DNA of 5,410 bases from Prevotella sp. (GTDB taxonomy: Bacteria > Bacteroidota > Bacteroidia > Bacteroidales > Bacteroidaceae). The notes beneath the pieces are model-generated. The model was not told the origin of the DNA and ran no database searches. It saw only the letters and a program-made list of their open reading frames with translations. A program made the translations under genes and the position numbers. Shown here in pieces: positions 1 through 4,911 of this stretch (within the stretch, counting starts at the first letter, position 1; each line of letters opens with the position of its first letter). The stretch spans positions 1 to 5,410 of the forward strand of contig JAFXZF010000116.1 in assembly GCA_017541365.1 (NCBI GenBank), written 5' to 3'.

Positions 1-943
1 GAGGAAGCTGCTCCGTTACGAGATTGATGCAGATGGGCATCTACACAACATCTGGTGTAACGTAGGATACTACCCCACACGCACCGAGGCCATAGCCGCC
101 CTGGTGGAGTACAACAAAAACTCAGAGGGCGTAGAGCCGGACATCGCGGATCTGACCCTGGAGCAGGTGTACAGCAGATGGGCGGAAAGAAAATACCCGT
201 CTGCATCTCCCAGTCTTCTCCGGCTCTACCAGTGTGCATGGAATATCACACCGGACAGCTTGGCGCGGACACCCATAACAAAGATAAAGCTCGTGCACCT
301 TCAGGATGCCGCTGACCGTTCCAACAAGAGTTCTGCCATGCTCGAGCGCTGGAAGATGCTGCTCGGGCAGGTGTACGACTACGCCGTCATGTATGACATC
401 ATCCCGCCGGATCGCGACAAAACGAAATACATCGACATATCGCGGGCCCGGGATCCTGCTGTCAGGCCACACAAGAGGCTGTCGCCCGGGGACGTGGACC
501 GCGTGTGGAGTCATCCGGACTGCCTGATCAGGGACGTGACCCTCCTGCTGATATACTCCGGCTGCAGGCCTTCTGAGCTTCTGAGGCTTACCGCAGAGGA
601 TGTAAACCTGAAGGACAGATACTTTGATATCAGGCAGTCGAAGACGGCTGCGGGTGTCCGCCTCGTACCGATAGCCGAGAAGGTCGTCCACATCTGGGAG
701 CGGTACCTGACCTGTTCCGGGCAGCTCTTCAGTCTGACCGTGCAGAACATATCTGCCGCGTTCCCCGTCCCGGGCTACACCTCGTACGACTGCCGGCACA
801 CCTGCATATCCATGCTCGCCGAGGCCGGGGTGGATGAGCGCGTCATACAGCAGATTGTCGGTCATAAAGGGCAGAACGTGACCCGGCAGGTGTACACCCA
901 CCTGACTATGAAGCCTCTTCTGGAGGCAATAAACAGAATATGA
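1..943 (+). CDS. int: Tyrosine-type site-specific integrase, 5' end off window (partial)
   Basis: Integrase that would recombine phage attP with a host attB by a covalent 3'-phosphotyrosine intermediate. A GTG at 104 gives 279 residues, but the frame stays open to position 2 and the extra residues (…NIWCNVGYYPTRTEAIAALVEYN) look like the end of an AP2-like arm-binding domain, so the true start lies upstream. The core-binding SAM-like domain follows (about residues 18-112 counted from the 104 GTG), then the catalytic domain. Active-site residues, same numbering: Arg155 (SGCRPSE), Lys180 in the beta-hairpin (RQSKTAAG), Arg231 and His232 (YDCRHT), His254 (VGHKG) and nucleophile Tyr264 (QVYTH). 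The first His of the H-x-x-R box is Tyr228. The set is otherwise complete, so the enzyme is probably active. The gene is visibly richer in G+C than the tail genes. A terminator hairpin begins directly after the TGA. Family is confident; subgroup and target site are not known. Confidence 0.95.
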   Translation, partial: RKLLRYEIDADGHLHNIWCNVGYYPTRTEAIAALVEYNKNSEGVEPDIADLTLEQVYSRWAERKYPSASPSLLRLYQCAWNITPDSLARTPITKIKLVHLQDAADRSNKSSAMLERWKMLLGQVYDYAVMYDIIPPDRDKTKYIDISRARDPAVRPHKRLSPGDVDRVWSHPDCLIRDVTLLLIYSGCRPSELLRLTAEDVNLKDRYFDIRQSKTAAGVRLVPIAEKVVHIWERYLTCSGQLFSLTVQNISAAFPVPGYTSYDCRHTCISMLAEAGVDERVIQQIVGHKGQNVTRQVYTHLTMKPLLEAINRI

Positions 944-970
944 AAAAGGGCGGCTCCACGCCGCCCTTTT
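944..970. terminator. Bidirectional Rho-independent terminator between convergent int and late operon
   Basis: A perfect 11-bp inverted repeat (aaaagggcggc at 944-954, gccgccctttt at 960-970) with a 5-base loop starts at the base after the integrase stop. Each strand ends the GC stem with a short T run: four T on the plus strand, five on the minus. It can therefore stop integrase transcription and also late transcription arriving from the lysin side, about 250 bases downstream of the lysin stop. I saw no better terminator closer to the lysin. Confidence 0.85.
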
Positions 971-996
971 ACCATTTGTGCCCGTTTGATTTTTGT

Positions 997-1031
997 GTGT
1001 AAAGTTTGTGTAAAGTTTGTGTCATAAGTTT
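997..1031. repeat. Tandem 11-13-bp repeats, probable integrase arm-type sites
   Basis: Three head-to-tail units: gtgtaaagttt at 997-1007, the same at 1008-1018, and the longer variant gtgtcataagttt at 1019-1031. The 11-bp period is close to one helical turn, so bound proteins would lie on one face of the DNA. The last two units form most of the left copy of the 26-bp repeat found again at 1176-1201. Binding by the adjacent integrase N-terminal domain is inferred from position and pattern. Confidence 0.65.
1005..1030. repeat. 26-bp direct repeat, left copy
   Basis: Identical over all 26 bases to 1176-1201, offset 171 bp. The bases on either side differ (g versus t before, t versus c after). 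It contains one gtgtaaagttt unit followed by gtgtcataagtt. Confidence 0.9.
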
Positions 1032-1175
1032 GAAAAAGCCACTTTTCGCGAATCACGAAAGTTGTTTATTTCTCGGGGTTTCCGCGCTCCGGATAGCCTT
1101 AAAAACGGCAAAAACTCAAAACAGTTGTAACATTTTTGACATATTTAGTGTTGAAATACAATAGTTTTCCTGTTT

Positions 1176-1201
1176 TTTGTGTAAAGTTTGTGTCATAAGT
1201 T
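1176..1201. repeat. 26-bp direct repeat, right copy
   Basis: Exact second copy of the 1005-1030 repeat, in the same orientation, ending 14 bases before the stop codon of the lysin gene. It carries two subunits against three on the left side. It is probably the second arm-site cluster of attP. Confidence 0.9.
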
Positions 1202-1215
1202 CGCGGTATCGGCTT

Positions 1216-1758
1216 CTACCTCGCATCTGCTCCAGTATAATCCACACCATCTATCAGATGCGAACTCGTCCACGGCTCATCTCCGATCATGCGCAGATTG
1301 ATGCTTCCGCCGTAACTCCCGATACTAAGGGTAGCGCCATAGCCTATGTCCAAGCCTACATGACCCTTCCGCCAGAGGACAGAGCCAGCCACGCCTTTTG
1401 AGATACTCTCCTGTTTCTGCATAGAACCGAATGAGTATGAACTGTACTTGTGGATGCCCTCGTATCCCATACACCAATCAATATAGCCGGAACAGTCAAA
1501 GCACATTTTCCCTTTGTTGGTTAAGAGCCATCTCTCCCATGCCTGCTGTGTGGGCATATTGGGTGTCCAGCCGATCACGGACGCGCCGATCTTGTCATGC
1601 CATTCGGGTTGCTGATAATAATACTTCCACAAGTCCTCAACTCGTTTATCCCTGCCTGCAACCTCGCCTGCGCATTCGAGATTGTAGGTGATGCCTGCCC
1701 TTTGAGTGTACAGCCACAGCGCCCTGTTAATCATGTGTGACCAGTCACATATCTTCAT
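1216..1758 (-). CDS. Endolysin, NlpC/P60-like peptidoglycan endopeptidase
   Basis: Predicted 180-residue lysin that cuts peptide links of host peptidoglycan at the end of infection. The diagnostic block is CFDCSGYIDW with catalytic Cys89, followed by WRKGHVGLDIG with His133, the Cys/His pair of NlpC/P60-type peptidases; Asp137 or a nearby polar residue could complete the site. About 80 residues lie before the Cys; I do not recognise them as a separate domain. No obvious C-terminal wall-binding repeats are present, so the protein is essentially one catalytic module. No signal peptide is visible, fitting holin-dependent export. ATG start is supported by AGGAGGG at 1764-1770, 5 bases upstream. 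The start lies inside the holin gene (14-base overlap), suggesting coupled translation. It is the last gene of the late operon. Family is likely; exact bond cut is unknown. An amidase of the same fold is possible. Confidence 0.85.
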   Translation of the reverse strand: MKICDWSHMINRALWLYTQRAGITYNLECAGEVAGRDKRVEDLWKYYYQQPEWHDKIGASVIGWTPNMPTQQAWERWLLTNKGKMCFDCSGYIDWCMGYEGIHKYSSYSFGSMQKQESISKGVAGSVLWRKGHVGLDIGYGATLSIGSYGGSINLRMIGDEPWTSSHLIDGVDYTGADAR

Positions 1759-1954
1759 CTTTACCCTCCTTTGCCTCAGGAAGCCCTGTTGCTATGCTTG
1801 TTAGTATTGAAAGAATACCTGCTAAAATACTTGCAGACACTACCATCTTCCAGTCCACCGCCTCAAGCACCGCCGCCGTACCGATAGTTGCTACTGCGGT
1901 CTGTGCTATTGTTCGGATAGCACGGATAACCGCAGCCTTCCAAAAGTTCTTCAT
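1745..1954 (-). CDS. Holin, r1t-like family
   Basis: Small 69-residue membrane protein expected to form lesions in the cytoplasmic membrane and time the release of the lysin. Two hydrophobic segments are visible, about residues 15-30 and 37-57, separated by a short EAVDW turn, with a strongly charged tail (EAKEGKDEDM). The pattern 'W-K-A…R-A-I-R-T-I-A-Q-T…V-D-W…LAGILSILTSIA' matches what I know of phage r1t-type holins of Gram-positive phages. ATG start has AAAGGAGG at 1962-1969, 7 bases upstream, and overlaps the stop of the preceding gene by four bases (ATGA). The position directly before the lysin supports the call. Confidence 0.88.
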   Translation of the reverse strand: MKNFWKAAVIRAIRTIAQTAVATIGTAAVLEAVDWKMVVSASILAGILSILTSIATGLPEAKEGKDEDM

Positions 1955-2250
1955 GCCTTTGCCTCCTTTAACTCGTCAATTTTGTTAAAAGCTGTTTTTA
2001 CATCACGTTCAAGAATAGTCACGCGCCTGTCCATCTCGTTGATATTCGATGCCAGCGACCTCACATCAAGCCGTAACTCCGACAGATTTTGACAGGATGT
2101 GTCCAGCTTCATGTTGGCTTTTATCAAGGATTGATTTATTGTCTCAATCTTCCCGTTATCTTCTGCCTTGTCCTTGATGATGTTCCGCACGTATGTGAAC
2201 ACTACGAACAACAGTGATACGGCAGAGATACTCCATGGTATCCACTCCAT
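1951..2250 (-). CDS. Small membrane-anchored coiled-coil protein of the lysis cassette
   Basis: A 99-residue protein of unknown function. Residues about 4-22 (IPWSISAVSLLFVVFTYVR) form one hydrophobic segment, followed by a charged, heptad-like helix over the rest (e.g. SLASNINEMDRRVTILERDVKTAFNKIDELKEAKA), probably a coiled coil. Similar anchor-plus-coil proteins often sit just before holins in Gram-positive phages. It may help lysis, act as an accessory or antiholin-like factor, or be analogous to XhlA-type proteins, although XhlA normally has its membrane segment at the C-terminus. ATG start is preceded by an imperfect AAGGGGGG site 6 bases away, in the 13-base gap after the fibre gene. 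Its stop overlaps the holin start. That it is a real gene is firm; its role is an inference. Confidence 0.75.
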   Translation of the reverse strand: MEWIPWSISAVSLLFVVFTYVRNIIKDKAEDNGKIETINQSLIKANMKLDTSCQNLSELRLDVRSLASNINEMDRRVTILERDVKTAFNKIDELKEAKA

Positions 2251-2263
2251 TTTTTAGCCCCCC

Positions 2264-3595
2264 TTAATCGGTTGTTTTGGTGTAGCGGATAGTGACATAA
2301 ATCTCATCTAAACGATTGCTACTACCGACAGACATTACTATACTATCTTTCGTACTTGGGATGTAATATGCGACTTTATAAGCATCTGACATCACATAAG
2401 GCACAGTTAAATATGCACCATCAAGGTTTATACATCCGAAATTTTCTACGAAAACATAATCTGGATTATCAAGAGATATTGCAAGTGTATGTGTTGTACC
2501 TCCCGAATAAGTGCCTGTATAATTAAACGTTTTCTCATACAGCGGTTTTCCATCCGTCCAAGTACCAATCACTTTCTCGGATGTTGAATAATGATGCGCA
2601 TACTCGCCTGTGGTAGTCCATGTGCCAGAGCCAGCGGTGTCGGTTGTTTTTGTATAAAATATAGTAACCTCAATCTGTACTTTTGACTGGTCCAATCCTT
2701 TCAACCATGAACCATAAGCAACTCGAATACTTGTATCAGTAACCATGTATATGGATGTCGCCAAGTTTTCCATTGCAGTATAATACAACTGTGGGAAGAA
2801 TCGCCGCTCTATGAGGTTTGGACTATCATCATAATAAATATACCCCTCCGACTTAACAACTTTATCGATGTCAGACACACCGTGTTGTATATCAACATAA
2901 TTTGCGCTGGTTGATGCAGTTACAGGTATCGTCTTTTGATAAAGCGGTTTTCCATCCGTCCATACTCCAACCTCACGCTCTTCTGTGGAGTATATAATCG
3001 GTGATAGTCCATACGCTTTATAGCCTCCGCTTCCAGCCGCATCGGTTGTTTTGGTGTATTGAAGTATTACGTATCGAACTGATGCATTTGCCCCATTTCT
3101 ATCCGTCTGTAAATGTATAACATTATTACTGATATTTGCCATCAATGAATACTTTGTAACGCCCGTGCTGTATAGACCCCACGCATTTACAAGTGTTTGC
3201 ATACTGCTTGCGTCAATAGTGGTATTCGTCAAAGTATTATATGATATAGGTGTATCAGAACCCAAATCAAAAGTTCTCTGATATAAAGGCTTCCCATCTA
3301 TCCACACTCCAATCTGCTGTTCTTCTGTAGTATAAATAGATGCGTCTTGAATAACAAGGGTATTTCCTCCACCTCCTCCACCTCCGACATTGATTTCCTG
3401 CCAGCTTTGCTCAATCATGGCGAACAGCGCCACTACCTCATAGCTTGTATCATCGTATTGTATGTAGAGCGTGCCATCGTCTGCCGTGATGGAGCTATCG
3501 GGTGCAGTTGTGCCGTACAAGTTTGCCGTACCACCATCACCGATATGTTCAAACAGATATTGTAGCCGTTTATCATTTCCTGCGTATGTTGCCAT
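2264..3595 (-). CDS. Three-module tail fibre-like / receptor-binding candidate protein
   Basis: A 443-residue structural protein, probably a tail fibre or tip component. Residues 1-70 form a unique head (NDKRLQYLFEHIGDGG…FAMIEQSWQEINV), followed by a seven-glycine linker at 71-77. Three related modules follow at about residues 87-185, 201-319 and 335-443. Each opens with 'Y-S/T-T-x-E…G-x-W-x-DGKPLY-x-K/R-T' and ends with 'YTKTTD'; AAGSG or TAGSG linkers join them. The protein stops exactly at the end of module three. The IGxWxDGKPLY signature is, to my knowledge, common in structural proteins of phages of gut Firmicutes. ATG start has AAGGAGGT at 3602-3609; the gap to the upstream gene is 4 bases. 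There is no recognised enzyme motif. Receptor binding is inferred from position and the beta-rich repeat style. Confidence 0.75.
   Translation of the reverse strand: MATYAGNDKRLQYLFEHIGDGGTANLYGTTAPDSSITADDGTLYIQYDDTSYEVVALFAMIEQSWQEINVGGGGGGGNTLVIQDASIYTTEEQQIGVWIDGKPLYQRTFDLGSDTPISYNTLTNTTIDASSMQTLVNAWGLYSTGVTKYSLMANISNNVIHLQTDRNGANASVRYVILQYTKTTDAAGSGGYKAYGLSPIIYSTEEREVGVWTDGKPLYQKTIPVTASTSANYVDIQHGVSDIDKVVKSEGYIYYDDSPNLIERRFFPQLYYTAMENLATSIYMVTDTSIRVAYGSWLKGLDQSKVQIEVTIFYTKTTDTAGSGTWTTTGEYAHHYSTSEKVIGTWTDGKPLYEKTFNYTGTYSGGTTHTLAISLDNPDYVFVENFGCINLDGAYLTVPYVMSDAYKVAYYIPSTKDSIVMSVGSSNRLDEIYVTIRYTKTTD
2267..3337 (-). repeat. Three tandem protein-module repeats within the fibre-like gene
   Basis: Module 1 is encoded at 3041-3337, module 2 at 2639-2995 and module 3 at 2267-2593 (99, 119 and 109 residues). 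Most sequence between the module edges has diverged, but the edges keep exact DNA identity. The same 20 bases, agcggttttccatccgtcca on the plus strand, occur at 2541-2560 and 2943-2962. The same 18 bases, atcggttgttttggtgta, occur at 2267-2284 and 3041-3058. These blocks encode the DGKPLY and YTKTTD motifs. Confidence 0.85.
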
Positions 3596-3599
3596 CTCA

Positions 3600-4226
3600 C
3601 TACCTCCTTACATTCGCCGCCAGCACATAACTGCCATTGCTGTCATAAGAGTTCCAGTGAGATGCACCAGCGTTTGATAATATGAGCTCATGCACGCCTC
3701 CTGTTAAGGCAGGGTGCCAAGTGATACCCTGATCAGTACTACTTTGAAAATAGCTGTAAGTCCTTCCAGAGCCATAAGACCTTGAACGATAATTGAATAC
3801 ACAATTACTGAACCCATTTCCTGCCACAATCTTATCCCTCTTTCCGACCTTTAAGCACCTCAAGGCGTCTGCACGGCTCTCAAACACATAAATCGCCGCC
3901 GCACCTTGTGTATTCGTCTGTCCACCGCCTCCGTCACGTGGCGGATTATCACTCCAATTTGATATAGTACCTGTGAAATACATTAAAGCCCAGCCATTCG
4001 GATACTGCGTTGTAGTCGCATAATCTCCCACATAATGATATACTGTACCCTGCGAGGTCTGTTCGGATAAATGCGCATTTCCGCTTGTCCACCATGCAAG
4101 GGGATACATCCAAAAGCTATCAGCGGTCTTATACTTGAAATACCCATCGCCCCCGATATTCATATCATCATCGGGTACTACTTGCTGTGCCTGTGTAGCA
4201 AGCAAATATGCGTCTATTATCTTCAT
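3600..4226 (-). CDS. Small phage structural protein, paralogue A (function unknown)
   Basis: A 208-residue protein that I cannot assign to a named family. Visible features: MKIIDAYLLAT at the N-terminus, many aromatic and Gly/Ser/Thr residues suggesting beta-rich folding, a RDGGGG loop at about 97-102, and a mixed segment AAIYVFESRADALRCLKVGK at about 110-129. No signal peptide or membrane segment is evident. It aligns collinearly with the product of the gene immediately upstream (see finding), so the two are probably diverged tandem duplicates. ATG start is 16 bases after the previous stop, with AAAGGGGAG just upstream (4230-4238). Its last codons contain the ribosome binding site of the fibre-like gene. 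A tail-tip, fibre-accessory or particle-decoration role is inferred only from the operon position. Confidence 0.7.
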   Translation of the reverse strand: MKIIDAYLLATQAQQVVPDDDMNIGGDGYFKYKTADSFWMYPLAWWTSGNAHLSEQTSQGTVYHYVGDYATTTQYPNGWALMYFTGTISNWSDNPPRDGGGGQTNTQGAAAIYVFESRADALRCLKVGKRDKIVAGNGFSNCVFNYRSRSYGSGRTYSYFQSSTDQGITWHPALTGGVHELILSNAGASHWNSYDSNGSYVLAANVRR

Positions 4227-4242
4227 GCTCTCCCCTTTATGT

Positions 4243-4911
4243 TTATGTCATAGCTCTTGCCGCAATGGTAGACCATAGATATCTATTGTTTGATACCGAT
4301 ATATCATGCAACTTTAATCTCCACCCTTTTGATGCATAATACGTACCTAAGCTCTGCGTGGATATTGTAGCGACATATACCTCACCACCATCTCCGTCTC
4401 TTGCTTCTTCGAGCTGGTAAATACCTGTTAAGCCCTCGTAATAATAGGCAACAGATAGATTTTGTTTCGCACCATAAAAATTCAAGTTATGCCCTGTGGT
4501 GCTTGAGTGCCATACACTCGCGCTCATCTGTCCTGTGAGCAGAGCCATTTTCGCCTTTTGTAAACTCGAAAAAGTGAAGATACAAGCCTTTGAAATACCC
4601 ACGCCAATTCGGTCTACACTCCATCCAGCGTATGTTGCCGCCACGCTCCATCCAGCGTTATGATATATTAAACAATAACCGCCGTTCTCACATCCAGCCG
4701 CAATGGTATCTCCGTATACATATAGAGATATTTGTCCTAATGGTATCTCCACATTTCTATTCGCATCCGATACAAGCTGAGCAGACACAATCAGATAATC
4801 CGTTGCCCACTCGGGATAATACAATCCGTCCTTCTTCACCATTCCGCTGTCAGGGTTTTCGGGTATTTTCTCCACTTTCGTTGCCAGCAGATAACTACTA
4901 TTGATTTTCAC
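4243..4911 (-). CDS. Small phage structural protein, paralogue B (function unknown)
   Basis: A 222-residue protein, partner of the next gene downstream. It begins MKINSSYLLATKVEKIP, has a central KACIFTFSSLQKAKMALLTG segment at about 108-127, a RDGDGG loop at about 171-176 and ends SNNRYLWSTIAARAMT. Composition is rich in Tyr, Gly, Ser and Ala, suggesting a beta-rich structural protein; no catalytic motif, signal peptide or membrane segment is seen. The start is GTG, forming a 4-base GTGA overlap with the stop of the preceding gene and preceded by GGAGG nine bases upstream. Starting here gives an N-terminus that matches the paralogue (YLLAT at residues 7-11 in both), which supports the GTG choice. 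Function is probably on the particle or tail tip, by context only. Confidence 0.7.
   Translation of the reverse strand: MKINSSYLLATKVEKIPENPDSGMVKKDGLYYPEWATDYLIVSAQLVSDANRNVEIPLGQISLYVYGDTIAAGCENGGYCLIYHNAGWSVAATYAGWSVDRIGVGISKACIFTFSSLQKAKMALLTGQMSASVWHSSTTGHNLNFYGAKQNLSVAYYYEGLTGIYQLEEARDGDGGEVYVATISTQSLGTYYASKGWRLKLHDISVSNNRYLWSTIAARAMT

Larger units (their letters stand above)
997..1201. other. attP: Candidate phage attachment site (attP) region
   Basis: Non-coding DNA next to the 3' end of the integrase gene, the usual place for attP. It has two copies of a 26-bp direct repeat on either side of a 145-bp stretch. That stretch contains a short inverted repeat, tttcg / cgaaa at 1044-1048 and 1056-1060 with a 7-base spacer, resembling a tyrosine-recombinase core. 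The layout (arm-like repeats on both sides of a core-like site) resembles lambda-type attP sites. Which bases are actually exchanged cannot be told without the host attB or prophage ends. The rest of the 944-1215 gap is AT-rich and holds no convincing gene. Confidence 0.6.

Noticed and set aside
122..901. Long 259-codon open frame on the minus strand opposite the integrase
   Set aside because: It is a shadow of a G+C-rich gene: the plus strand encodes a clear integrase with all key motifs, and the antisense product is rich in Arg, Pro, His and Val without recognisable motifs.
862..1056. Minus-strand open frame of 64 codons across the terminator and att repeats
   Set aside because: It runs through the terminator hairpin and the repeats and lies antisense to the integrase end; it has no family features.
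1081..1093. Small GC hairpin (tccg / cgga) as a lysin-proximal terminator or second att core
   Set aside because: The stem is only 4 bp, with no T run next to it; it is too weak to call.
997..1201. CRISPR-like array
   Set aside because: There are only two long copies and short tandem subunits, no regular spacers and no cas genes; integrase binding sites explain the pattern better.
1177..1401. Plus-strand open frame starting within the right 26-bp repeat
   Set aside because: It starts with TTG, has no ribosome binding site, runs antisense to the lysin and gives no recognisable protein, despite promoter-like boxes upstream.
3347..3677. Two plus-strand open frames opposite the fibre-like gene start
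   Set aside because: They are antisense to well-supported genes with strong ribosome binding sites and have no features of their own.
2264..4911. Diversity-generating retroelement target
   Set aside because: No reverse transcriptase and no second near-identical template copy are seen in the window; module repeats in the fibre gene are too diverged between the edges to be template and target.
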